NCBI RefSeq assembly: GCF_000760935.2
Contig: NZ_CP049744.1
Span: 3,379,501 to 3,443,500, forward strand
DNA from: Rhodococcoides fascians A25f
GTDB taxonomy: Bacteria; Actinomycetota; Actinomycetes; Mycobacteriales; Mycobacteriaceae
Direction: 5' to 3'
DNA length: 64,000 bases
Shown here: in pieces, positions 1 to 7,276 of the stretch
Layout: each line of letters begins with the position of its first letter
Numbering within the stretch: position 1 is the stretch's first letter
Translations under genes and position numbers: made by a program
Notes under the pieces: generated by a model
What the model was told of the DNA's origin: nothing
The model's database searches: none
Seen by the model: the letters and a program-made list of their open reading frames with translations, nothing else

Positions 1-1083
1 CTGAACGTAGAGATCAGCGGCACCGTCACCGGCCACCAGCGCCAAAATATCGCGTCCCACCGACAACGCCGGTCCACGGCGTGCGTCGCCGCCGACCCCA
101 GCCTCGAACTCGGCCAAGCCGAAGCACGAGATACGCACCCCGCGAACGCTTCCGGTGCCGATTCCGCACTCGACGGCAGCACCGGGATCTGCGGTGTGAA
201 CGTGAGCGGACCAGGCCCCGGATCCGTCACCGGCAACCACCACAGAGTCGCCGAGATCGGACAGAGCAGCGCGGAGGGCAGTTGCCTGCGCGTCGTCGAT
301 CCCGTGGACGACGTAGACCACCTCGTACCCCAGGGGCCGACCGTGGGTGGACACCGTCACCGTCTCGGGTGTTCCGGTACAGCCGTCGGTCGCGCTCGAT
401 CCGTCGCCGACGAGTGTCCGCTCACGATTTTGTGGGCGGTGATAACGCCTGCGCGGCGGGATTCGGCCGGTCACCACTTCGACCAGCGCATCGAAAACGA
501 CCGAGAGCCCGAGGGCTCCGGCGTCCACGACCCCGGCCTCGCGGAGTTCGACGAGTTGGTCGGTCGTGCTGTCGAGGGCGCGAGCAGTGGCCTCGGCGAT
601 GTCGATCACCAGCGTGGAGAGGTCGACATTGGCGTCGTGCGCCGCAGCATCGCGGTCGGCGGCGGCGAGCACGGTGAGCATCGTGCCCTCGACGGGAACG
701 CTCACTGCATCCGAGACCAGGACCTGCGCGCGTCGCAGCATTGCCTGGATCGACACGGTGTCCAGTGGGCCGTCCGCTGCAGCCTCGGCGACCGCGCGCA
801 GCAACTGGGAGACGATCACACCCGAGTTACCGCGGGCACCCGCTACCGCGCCGACGGCCAGTGCACGCCCGATGGCCCGGGTGTCCGCAGCGGGTCCGGC
901 CCCTCGCATCGACTCCACCGCGGCCCGGAAGGTGAACATCAGGTTGGTACCGGTGTCCGAGTCGGGGATCGGGAACACGTTGAGCGCATTGATCTCGTCG
1001 CACCGGGCAGTGAGGGAATCCACGCACCGGTAGGCCCACCGTCGCAGGGCCGCGGCATCGATCGAATCGAGAACGTCGACCAC
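1..1083 (-). CDS. DAK2/DhaL-domain protein, YloV/FakA-like (5' part, runs off left edge)
   Basis: Only the first 361 codons are present; the 3' end lies beyond base 1. The protein opens with a DhaL/DAK2 nucleotide-binding domain: NVFPIPDSDTGTNL at about residues 35-48 carries the Asp cluster that binds Mg-ATP, and GARGNSGVI at about 82-90 is the second phosphate-binding loop. In Firmicutes this architecture (about 550 aa) is FakA/YloV, the kinase subunit that phosphorylates fatty acids held by a FakB protein; the substrate in actinobacteria is not shown here. GTG at 1083 is the only start codon between an in-frame TAA (1155-1153) and the conserved region, and GGGAGG lies 9 nt upstream. It diverges from rpmB. 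In M. tuberculosis the homologue sits next to recG, so recG is the likely gene to the left. Confidence 0.85.
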   Translation of the reverse strand, partial: MVDVLDSIDAAALRRWAYRCVDSLTARCDEINALNVFPIPDSDTGTNLMFTFRAAVESMRGAGPAADTRAIGRALAVGAVAGARGNSGVIVSQLLRAVAEAAADGPLDTVSIQAMLRRAQVLVSDAVSVPVEGTMLTVLAAADRDAAAHDANVDLSTLVIDIAEATARALDSTTDQLVELREAGVVDAGALGLSVVFDALVEVVTGRIPPRRRYHRPQNRERTLVGDGSSATDGCTGTPETVTVSTHGRPLGYEVVYVVHGIDDAQATALRAALSDLGDSVVVAGDGSGAWSAHVHTADPGAAVECGIGTGSVRGVRISCFGLAEFEAGVGGDARRGPALSVGRDILALVAGDGAADLYVQ

Positions 1084-1213
1084 GTCGAGCAGCCTCCCCC
1101 GCGTTGCACCGATACCCTTGTCCGAACTCCGGTCGCGGACAGTGCCCGAAGCTTAGTCGGGCATGATCGGTGGTGCGCCGCCGTGAGCCCTCACGCAGCG
1201 TCTGCCGTGGCGG

Positions 1214-1243
1214 TTTGGTGATTGCGTGCTGCGCCGCTATTCT
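1214..1243 (+). promoter_or_regulatory. putative sigma-A-type promoter for rpmB
   Basis: TTTGGT (1214-1219) and TATTCT (1238-1243) are separated by 18 nt and precede rpmB by about 115 nt. The 275-nt gap between the DAK2 gene and rpmB holds no other coding sequence that I can support. Called from consensus only. Confidence 0.3.
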
Positions 1244-1358
1244 TGCAGGGTTGCCTCGAGGCGATCTTCACGCATTGCAATCCTTGCATCTGCTCGTAGT
1301 TCGTTTCGATGTCTTCGACCACATGTATCGATCAACATCTATCAAGGAGTTCGCGACT

Positions 1359-1550
1359 ATGGCTGCCGTCTGCGACGTATGCGCCAAGGGGCCCGGCTTC
1401 GGTAAGTCGGTCTCGCACTCGCACCGACGGACCAACCGTCGTTGGAACCCGAATATCCAGACCGTTCACGCTCAGGTTGCGCCTGGTAACTCCAAGCGCA
1501 TGAACGTGTGCACCTCCTGCTTGAAGGCAGGCAAGGTGGTCCGGGGCTGA
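1359..1550 (+). CDS. rpmB: 50S ribosomal protein L28
   Basis: A 63-residue protein of the usual L28 length. It has the family's basic core with SHRRTNRRWNPN at residues 21-32, and two Cys pairs (C5-x2-C8 near the N-terminus and C51-x2-C54 near the C-terminus) typical of the zinc-binding C+ form; under zinc limitation actinobacteria replace such paralogues with Cys-free ones. It is part of the large ribosomal subunit. AAGGAG at 1344-1349 lies 9 nt before the ATG and decides the start. It is transcribed away from the DAK2 gene and followed by a hairpin terminator at 1601-1638, so it looks monocistronic. Confidence 0.97.
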   Translation: MAAVCDVCAKGPGFGKSVSHSHRRTNRRWNPNIQTVHAQVAPGNSKRMNVCTSCLKAGKVVRG

Positions 1551-1600
1551 TTTCGGCCTCGCTCTTCGATTTCCTCCACGGCCTCGACTGCGTGCGAGCT

Positions 1601-1638
1601 CTGTGCCCCGCCCCCGGATACTCGGAGGCGGGGCACAG
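1601..1638 (+). terminator. hairpin terminator after rpmB
   Basis: Perfect 12-bp inverted repeat CTGTGCCCCGCC / GGCGGGGCACAG with a 14-nt loop, about 50 nt after the rpmB stop. No U-tract follows, as is common in high-GC actinobacteria. Confidence 0.7.
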
Positions 1639-1744
1639 TCGTTCGTGCTCCCGTTCCGTTCTGTTACACAGCCGATCGGAACCGTGACGAAGATGGCGAA
1701 TCACGGGCACCGGCCGGTGACACCGGCCGGGCAGTCTCGAACGC

Positions 1745-2317
1745 ATGGCGACCACACGCACACTCTTCGTCTCGGCGCTCGCAATGCTGACGCTCACGGC
1801 GTGCTCGAATACAGAGCCCGACACGCCGACGGCCGCGCACTACCTGGCCAGTCAGCCCGACTCGGGGCCGGCCGGCGGTGAGATAGACGACCGGATAGGC
1901 CTCGACAACACCGATCTTCCCGCGCTGGCCCGTCTCGACCCCGTTCTGCTGAAAGCGCTGCACTCCGCTGCTGCCGATGCGGCATCGTCCGGGGTGGATG
2001 TGTACGTCACCTCCGGATGGCGTTCCGCGGCGTACCAGCAACGCTTGTTCGACGAGGCAGTACGCCGCTACGGCAGCACCGACGAAGCCAGACGATGGGT
2101 GCAAACCCCGAACGCCTCCAAGCACGTCACCGGACGGGCGGTGGATGTCGGACCGACGGATGCCGCCGACTGGATGAGCCGACACGGCAACGACTACGGC
2201 CTGTGCCAGACCTATGCCAACGAAATGTGGCACTTCGAGATGGCGACCACTCCCGGCGACACCTGCCCGGCCGCACTCGACGACCCGTCCGACGAACGAG
2301 CGGAGGGCCGACGATGA
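1745..2317 (+). CDS. VanY-type D-alanyl-D-alanine carboxypeptidase lipoprotein (M15B)
   Basis: A 190-aa secreted lipoprotein: hydrophobic signal and lipobox LTAC with the acylated Cys at position 20. The rest is an M15 zinc peptidase fold: SGWRS at 90-94, SKHVTGRAVDV at 125-135 with zinc ligands H127 and D134, and EMWHFE at 160-165 with catalytic E160 and zinc ligand H163. The family removes the terminal D-Ala from peptidoglycan stem peptides outside the membrane. Its stop overlaps the start of the PAP2 gene (ATGA), and a two-component system follows at once, so the four genes probably form one envelope-related transcription unit. It could instead be an L,D- or endopeptidase-type M15 enzyme. 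Confidence 0.9.
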   Translation: MATTRTLFVSALAMLTLTACSNTEPDTPTAAHYLASQPDSGPAGGEIDDRIGLDNTDLPALARLDPVLLKALHSAAADAASSGVDVYVTSGWRSAAYQQRLFDEAVRRYGSTDEARRWVQTPNASKHVTGRAVDVGPTDAADWMSRHGNDYGLCQTYANEMWHFEMATTPGDTCPAALDDPSDERAEGRR

Positions 2318-2958
2318 CACGGGTCGAACCGAGGCGTCTGGTCGCCGCGCTGGCAGTGCTGAACCTGGGAGTTCTCGTCTACTACCTGGGCGTGTTGACG
2401 ACCGCTGGACAAACGGTGGATCAGGAACTGATGGTGAGCGCCGAAACACTGTCCGGAGACCTCGTGGACGTCTGCGCCGAATTCGTCGACCTCGTCGCAC
2501 CGGTCTCGGCCGCAGGAGCGGTTCTCGTCGCATTTCTGATCATGTTCAGCGGCAACAGGATTGCCCTGACGCTGCGAGTGGGAATCATGACACTCGGACC
2601 GATTGCGACGGCCTGGATTCTCAAGTACTCGCTCGATCGACCGAACCTGGACGGCCTCGTCCAGCACAATTCCTTTCCCAGCGGCACCCTCACCTGCGTC
2701 ACGGCTGTCGTCTGTGCGGTCTACTTCGCAACCGCTCGCCCCTGGCGGATCGTCGTCGCGATCAACGGAGCACTGCTCGTCCTCGGAACTGCCGTGTCGG
2801 TCGTCGTCCTGAAATGGCACCGCCCCAGTGACGCGCTCGGCGCGCTGCTGCTCGTCGGATGCTATGCCCTGGCGGTCTCCGCATTTCCGATCAGGATCTC
2901 CGACCCCCGACATTCGACGCTGGCCGACCCCGACAACGAACGTCTCGCGCAGGTGTGA
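2314..2958 (+). CDS. PAP2-fold membrane protein with altered catalytic motifs
   Basis: A 214-aa protein with about six hydrophobic helices and a phosphatidic-acid-phosphatase type 2 layout. Motif 1 is intact (K104...R109-P110). Motif 3 keeps nucleophile-type H169 and D173 in HRPSD. Two residues usual in active enzymes are missing: motif 2 reads PSGT (122-125) instead of PSGH, and the motif 3 Arg six residues before H169 is Val163. Active relatives dephosphorylate undecaprenyl pyrophosphate or other lipid phosphates at the outer membrane face. Here activity is doubtful, and a binding or sensing role is possible. The start overlaps the stop of the VanY-like gene by 4 nt, so translation is probably coupled. 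Confidence 0.85.
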   Translation: MTRVEPRRLVAALAVLNLGVLVYYLGVLTTAGQTVDQELMVSAETLSGDLVDVCAEFVDLVAPVSAAGAVLVAFLIMFSGNRIALTLRVGIMTLGPIATAWILKYSLDRPNLDGLVQHNSFPSGTLTCVTAVVCAVYFATARPWRIVVAINGALLVLGTAVSVVVLKWHRPSDALGALLLVGCYALAVSAFPIRISDPRHSTLADPDNERLAQV

Positions 2959-3010
2959 GCCCTGTACCCTTGGCCGATCGCGATTGCCCCTACTACACAA
3001 GGTCTTCGAC

Positions 3011-3730
3011 ATGGTGAGCATTCTCTTCGTGGAGGACGATCCAGCTGTGGCCGAAGCAATGACGTTGGGGCTGAATCGACTCGGTCACTGCGTCGACCAT
3101 CGCCCCGACGGCAACGGTGATCTCGACAACGCGCTCGCCGCCGCCGAGATCGTCCTGCTCGACCTCGGTCTCCCCGGAGCCGACGGTTACGAGATCTGTC
3201 GACGGATTCGAGCGCAGAGTTCGATCCCGATCATCATCCTCACGGCCCGCTCCGATGACATCGACACCGTCGCGGGTCTGGAAGCCGGTGCGGACGACTA
3301 CGTCGTCAAACCCGCAAGCCCACGAGTCCTGGACGCTCGCATCAAGGCTGTGGTCAGACGATCGACCGAGACGACACCCGCCGCGGCGACGGCGACGGCA
3401 ACGGCAACGGCAACGGCAATCGTCGAGCAGTACGGCGATGTGACCGTCGACCGTTCGTCGCTACAGGTGAGGAAGGGCGGAACTCTGCTGACGCTGACAC
3501 CGACCGAGCTTCGGCTCCTGCTCGCCCTGACCGAGAACGTGGGTCACGTGCTCAGCCGAGGCCAATTGTTGTCTGCAGCATGGGATCAGGATTACCTCGG
3601 TGACTCCCGGATCGTCGATGCCGCGATCCAGAGACTTCGGGGAAAAATCGAGGACGACCCTGCCGCACCGGCCGCCATCGAAACGGTGCGCGGGTTCGGA
3701 TATCGATTCGATCCCGGCCCGGCTCGTTGA
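3011..3730 (+). CDS. OmpR/PhoB-family response regulator
   Basis: 239 aa. The receiver domain (1-110) has the acidic pocket E8-D9-D10, phospho-acceptor D51, T78 and K100. The C-terminal winged-helix DNA-binding domain (about 145-236) ends in the usual RGFGYRF. The two are joined by an unusual linker of five Ala-Thr repeats (about residues 126-135), encoded by a hexanucleotide tandem repeat at 3385-3418. AAGG eight nt before the ATG supports the start. Its stop overlaps the sensor kinase start (TGATG), so the two are a co-translated pair. Its position after the VanY-like and PAP2 genes suggests that it regulates them; that is inference. Confidence 0.96.
   Translation: MVSILFVEDDPAVAEAMTLGLNRLGHCVDHRPDGNGDLDNALAAAEIVLLDLGLPGADGYEICRRIRAQSSIPIIILTARSDDIDTVAGLEAGADDYVVKPASPRVLDARIKAVVRRSTETTPAAATATATATATAIVEQYGDVTVDRSSLQVRKGGTLLTLTPTELRLLLALTENVGHVLSRGQLLSAAWDQDYLGDSRIVDAAIQRLRGKIEDDPAAPAAIETVRGFGYRFDPGPAR
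3385..3418 (+). repeat. in-frame hexanucleotide repeat (ACGGCR) in the response-regulator linker
   Basis: About five and a half copies of ACGGCG/ACGGCA. The 6-nt period encodes Ala-Thr pairs, so a change in copy number alters linker length without a frameshift. Confidence 0.85.
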
Positions 3731-5124
3731 TGCCGTCTCGGCTGCGAGTCGACGGCCTGCGTACTCGACTGGTCCTCGTGTTCATCACCATCGTCGTGAT
3801 CATCGCCGGTGCCACTGCCGGTGTGGTGTCGTTCATGGCGCGATCGTGGATCTACTCCAACGCGCAGGACGTGGCGACGGCGCAGTTCCGCGACGAGCTA
3901 CGGAACGTCGACGGGGCCCAGGTGTCCCGAACGACGGCATCCGAACTGAGACAACTCTTTCCGTCCGACGCGACGTTGCTCGTCGGCGACGACGAAGTGC
4001 AACGGGGATCCGTCGACCCGGCCATGCTCTCCCCCGACTTTCTGGCCGGGGTGGACGGTCGCGGAATCATCCGTTTCGTCCGACTCGACTCCGAACGGAT
4101 CATGCTGGCCATGTCGGTCCGTGTCTTCGAGTCGAACGACCCGGACGGCGACGAAACGCTTGTCACGGCCGTCGCCATTCGGCCGCTCGAGGGCGTGCAG
4201 GACAAGTTCGACGATCTTCTGCGCGCCGTGGCCCTCACCCTGGCGGGCGGAGTACTGGTCAGTGGTCTGCTCGGATTGTGGATCGCCTCGACCCTGGTGC
4301 GTCCGCTGCGACGCCTCGATCGGGCCGCTGCCCGCGCCGCCGAGGGTGATCTGAGTGTTCGACTCTCCGAGGAGGGCGTGACCGAACTCGCCGAGCTGAC
4401 GACGACCTTCAACACCATGATCGCCAGAAACGAGACGGTCATTCGCGGGTTGGAGGAGTCGGAAGAGCAGGCGCGCAGGTTCGTCGCCGACGTCTCCCAC
4501 GAGCTGAGAACTCCACTGGCCGCACTCGTTCCGGTCGGCGAGATACTCCGAGAGGAAATCCCCCAACTCTCGCCCGATGCGGGAGCAGCCGCCCGAATAG
4601 TCAGCGGTGAGATCGGCAAGCTCACTCGGCTCGTCGAGGATCTCATCGAGATGTCTCGTCACGACGCACAACAGGCGCGCCTGGTTCTCGACGACGTCGA
4701 CCTCGTCGAGCTCGTCCGACACTCGCTGGCCCGCCGCGGATGGGCAGAGAGCGTCGAACTGCGTGCGCCGGACACTATCGGCGCCACCGTGGATCCACGA
4801 CGCATCGACGTGGTGGTCGCCAACCTCGTGGGAAATGCCCTGCGTCACGGCGACCCCCCGGTACGCGTGGAGATGCACGCTCGTCCCGAGTGGGTGGACG
4901 TGACAGTGGTCGACCACGGGCCCGGGATATCACCGGAGGACAGCCACGCGATCTTCCGACGGTTCTACAAGGTGGACACCGCTCGTCGACGCAGCGAGGG
5001 CAGCGGTCTCGGACTGTCCCTCGCCGCCGAGAACGTGCGCCTGCACGGCGGCACCATCACCGTCGGCCGGGTGGATTCGAGCACGGTATTCAGCGTCCAG
5101 CTGCCCCGTCTTCGACCCCGGTAG
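3730..5124 (+). CDS. sensor histidine kinase (HAMP-HisKA-HATPase)
   Basis: 464 aa. There is a transmembrane helix at about 14-36, an extracytoplasmic sensor region at about 37-163, a second helix at about 166-188, and HAMP at about 189-240. The dimerisation/phospho-acceptor helix has FVADVSHELRTPLAAL with H257, and the C-terminal ATPase domain has an N-box (VANLVGNALRHG) and G-boxes (DHGPGIS, GSGLGLSL). It phosphorylates the response regulator encoded just upstream. The ATG shares its A with the regulator's TGA stop. The stimulus is unknown; the neighbours make cell-wall stress a reasonable guess. Confidence 0.96.
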   Translation: MPSRLRVDGLRTRLVLVFITIVVIIAGATAGVVSFMARSWIYSNAQDVATAQFRDELRNVDGAQVSRTTASELRQLFPSDATLLVGDDEVQRGSVDPAMLSPDFLAGVDGRGIIRFVRLDSERIMLAMSVRVFESNDPDGDETLVTAVAIRPLEGVQDKFDDLLRAVALTLAGGVLVSGLLGLWIASTLVRPLRRLDRAAARAAEGDLSVRLSEEGVTELAELTTTFNTMIARNETVIRGLEESEEQARRFVADVSHELRTPLAALVPVGEILREEIPQLSPDAGAAARIVSGEIGKLTRLVEDLIEMSRHDAQQARLVLDDVDLVELVRHSLARRGWAESVELRAPDTIGATVDPRRIDVVVANLVGNALRHGDPPVRVEMHARPEWVDVTVVDHGPGISPEDSHAIFRRFYKVDTARRRSEGSGLGLSLAAENVRLHGGTITVGRVDSSTVFSVQLPRLRPR

Positions 5125-5194
5125 CGGTCCCGGCAGTGGGCTCGCGCATCCGTGCCCGAGCACGCCGGCCCCACGGCGGAACAGAAGAGTCGGT

Positions 5195-5200
5195 TAGAGT
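5195..5200 (+). promoter_or_regulatory. -10 box TAGAGT, leaderless-type start
   Basis: TAGAGT ends 7 nt before the GTG at 5208, and no Shine-Dalgarno sequence is present, so the transcript probably begins at or next to the start codon. Confidence 0.5.
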
Positions 5201-5207
5201 CCCGAAC

Positions 5208-6002
5208 GTGACTTATTCGGACGCAGACATTTCCAGCAAGGTCGGCATCGAGGACGGTGTACTGCGCATCGTCGTCGCCACCGAGGCAGGCGGTGCCTCG
5301 CTCGACCTCGAAGGCATCGCCGACGGCACCTCGGCCCTCCGCTCCGTCAACGCCGGTACGACCGCAATCGGAAGCGTCCTGCTCATCGGACGGGGACCCA
5401 ATTTCTGCGCCGGCGGCAATGTCCGCGATTTCGCCGGTGCGGCCGATCGCAGCGCCTTCGTCGGTTCCGTCGCAGACACGTTCCATGCTTTCGTTCGTGA
5501 ACTCGCATCGGTCAGCGTCCCGATCGTCGCCGGGGTACACGGCTGGGCCGCCGGTGCAGGCATGAGCCTGGTGTGTCTCACCGATATCGCCATCGGCGGA
5601 CCGTCCACCAAGCTGCGCCCCGCGTACCCCTCGATCGGATTCACTCCGGACGGAGGAATGTCGTGGACGCTGCCCCGCATCGTCGGTTCGGGCCGCGCGA
5701 TGGACATTCTGCTGAACGACTCGATCATCAACGGCGAAGAGGCAGTTCGTCTCGGGATTCTCAGCCGACTGGTGGGCGACGACATCGTGGACAGCGAGGC
5801 CGAGCGCCTGGCTCGAACCCTCGCCAACGGGCCGACATCAGCGTACAAGGGAATCAAATCGTTGCTACAGGCGTCCGAATCCGCAACTCTGACAGAGCAT
5901 TTGGATGCCGAAGCCGCATCGATTTCGGCGGCCGCATCCTCGCCGGCCGGACGAGAAGGCGTCGACGCGTTCGTGGAGAAGCGTCGTCCCGATTTCTCCT
6001 GA
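5208..6002 (+). CDS. enoyl-CoA hydratase/isomerase (crotonase superfamily)
   Basis: 264 aa, normal length for a crotonase. Oxyanion-hole segments are FCAGGN (about residues 66-71) and HGWAAGAGM (about 111-119). The active-site stretch GFTPDGGMSWTLPRIVG resembles PaaG-type isomerases and has Asp where classic hydratases have catalytic Glu, so ring-opening isomerase or another acyl-CoA isomerase activity is as likely as simple hydration. Start GTG was chosen from homology of the N-terminus and the -10 box 7 nt upstream. It is convergent with ung, 21 nt apart, without a clear terminator. Confidence 0.9.
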   Translation: MTYSDADISSKVGIEDGVLRIVVATEAGGASLDLEGIADGTSALRSVNAGTTAIGSVLLIGRGPNFCAGGNVRDFAGAADRSAFVGSVADTFHAFVRELASVSVPIVAGVHGWAAGAGMSLVCLTDIAIGGPSTKLRPAYPSIGFTPDGGMSWTLPRIVGSGRAMDILLNDSIINGEEAVRLGILSRLVGDDIVDSEAERLARTLANGPTSAYKGIKSLLQASESATLTEHLDAEAASISAAASSPAGREGVDAFVEKRRPDFS

Positions 6003-6004
6003 TC

Positions 6005-6036
6005 CGATCACGGCAACGTCCGATCACGGCAACGTC
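6005..6036. repeat. 16-bp perfect tandem duplication at the ung stop codon
   Basis: CGATCACGGCAACGTC occurs twice head to tail. The right copy encodes the last ung codons and stop (minus strand); the left copy is non-coding. Probably a recent slippage duplication. Confidence 0.9.
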
Positions 6037-6716
6037 CAGTCGATCGGCTCGTCTCCCCCCTCGACCAACAACTCGTTGACTCGACTGAAAGGCTTGGACC
6101 CGAAGAACCCGCGTGACGCGGACAGCGGTGACGGGTGCGCAGATTCGATGTACGGCACAGATCCGAGCATCGGCTTCAGAGTCGCAGCATCGCGTCCCCA
6201 CAGAATCGCGACGAGACCCGGCGCGTCGGGATTCTCGGCTCGGGCGACGAGAGCCCGAATAGCCTGCTCCGTCACCGCTTCCCACCCCTTCTTTCGGTGC
6301 GATGCGGCCTGCGACGGTTCGACGGTGAGCACCCTGTTGAGCAGCATCACGCCACGGTCCGACCACGGTGTGAGATCACCGTTGCTGGGCGTGGGTAACC
6401 CCAGGTCGTCGGAGTACTCCTTGAAGATGTTGCTCAAGCTGCGCGGCACGGGCTTTACTTCCGGTGCGACGGAAAAGCTCAGTCCCACTGCATGTCCCGG
6501 TGTCGGATACGGATCCTGACCGACGATGAGGACCCGGACACGGTCGAAGGGATAGCGAAAAGCGCGCAGAACGTTCTCTCCTGCAGGCAGGTAGTGCCGA
6601 CCGGCGGCAAGCTCTTCCCGCAGAAAGTTGCCCATCGCAGCAACATTCGACTCGACGGGAGCAAGGGCATCCGCCCACCCCGATTCGACGCTCTCGGCGA
6701 GCGGCCGGGGCGTCAT
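6024..6716 (-). CDS. ung: uracil-DNA glycosylase, family 1
   Basis: 230 aa. It removes uracil from DNA as the first step of base-excision repair. The water-activating loop GQDPYP carries D68, and the DNA-intercalation loop HPSPLS carries H194, both in the usual places. Length and N-terminus match actinobacterial Ung. The ATG overlaps the stop of the upstream carbonic-anhydrase-like gene by 4 nt, so the two are co-translated. Confidence 0.98.
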   Translation of the reverse strand: MTPRPLAESVESGWADALAPVESNVAAMGNFLREELAAGRHYLPAGENVLRAFRYPFDRVRVLIVGQDPYPTPGHAVGLSFSVAPEVKPVPRSLSNIFKEYSDDLGLPTPSNGDLTPWSDRGVMLLNRVLTVEPSQAASHRKKGWEAVTEQAIRALVARAENPDAPGLVAILWGRDAATLKPMLGSVPYIESAHPSPLSASRGFFGSKPFSRVNELLVEGGDEPIDWTLP

Positions 6717-7237
6717 CGGTCGATCCGGCGCAGCGCGTCGCGGTAGTACGCGGCATTGGCCGAGTACATCTGTACGTTGATGTCCACATGCCCCTCGGGG
6801 ACCTGGTACCCCTCCCGGATCTTCGCGGGAACACCGAGCGCCATGGAACGTTCGGGAACGACGAACTTGAACGGCACCACTGCTCCCGCCCCGACGATCG
6901 AACCCGCCCCGATCTTCGAGCCGTTCAGCACCACCGAGCCCGAGGCGATGAGGCAGTTGTCTCCGATGACCGCACCTTCGACGTGCGCATTGTGCCCTAG
7001 TACGCATCCGGAGCCGATCACCGTCGCGTCGATCGGTGTGCAGTGCACCACGGTCCCGTCCTGGACGTTGGTCCCCGCGCCGATGGTGATGGTGCCGTAA
7101 TCCGCCCGCAGAACTGCGGTGGGCCACACGGACGATCCGGCCGCGAGGGTCACCGCTCCGATCACGACCGCGTCGGGGTGGACGTAGGCGTCGGGATGAA
7201 TGTCGGGTTCACGATCACCGAGTGCGTAGATAGCCAT
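6713..7237 (-). CDS. gamma-class carbonic anhydrase-like / left-handed beta-helix protein
   Basis: 174 aa built from imperfect hexapeptide repeats (for example [18 protein letters not shown]) that fold into a left-handed beta-helix trimer. Candidate zinc ligands are the His in VVHC and the two in GHNAH, the arrangement found in gamma-carbonic anhydrases (YrdA/PaaY/CaiE group). Activity could be CO2 hydration or thioester hydrolysis; the sequence does not separate them. A -10 box TAAGTT lies 6 nt before the ATG with no Shine-Dalgarno sequence, which suggests its own leaderless promoter although thiL lies upstream on the same strand. Confidence 0.88.
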   Translation of the reverse strand: MAIYALGDREPDIHPDAYVHPDAVVIGAVTLAAGSSVWPTAVLRADYGTITIGAGTNVQDGTVVHCTPIDATVIGSGCVLGHNAHVEGAVIGDNCLIASGSVVLNGSKIGAGSIVGAGAVVPFKFVVPERSMALGVPAKIREGYQVPEGHVDINVQMYSANAAYYRDALRRIDR

Positions 7238-7243
7238 CTCAGC

Positions 7244-7249
7244 AACTTA
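7244..7249 (-). promoter_or_regulatory. -10 box TAAGTT, leaderless-type start
   Basis: TAAGTT on the minus strand, 6 nt before the ATG of the gamma-carbonic-anhydrase-like gene. Confidence 0.45.
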
Positions 7250-7276
7250 GCCGACTCGATCGGACGTCGGCCGCGT

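Noticed and set aside
196..1221. A 341-codon plus-strand frame at the left edge
   Set aside because: It is the complement of the DAK2-domain gene, which shows the DTGTN and GARGNSG motifs.
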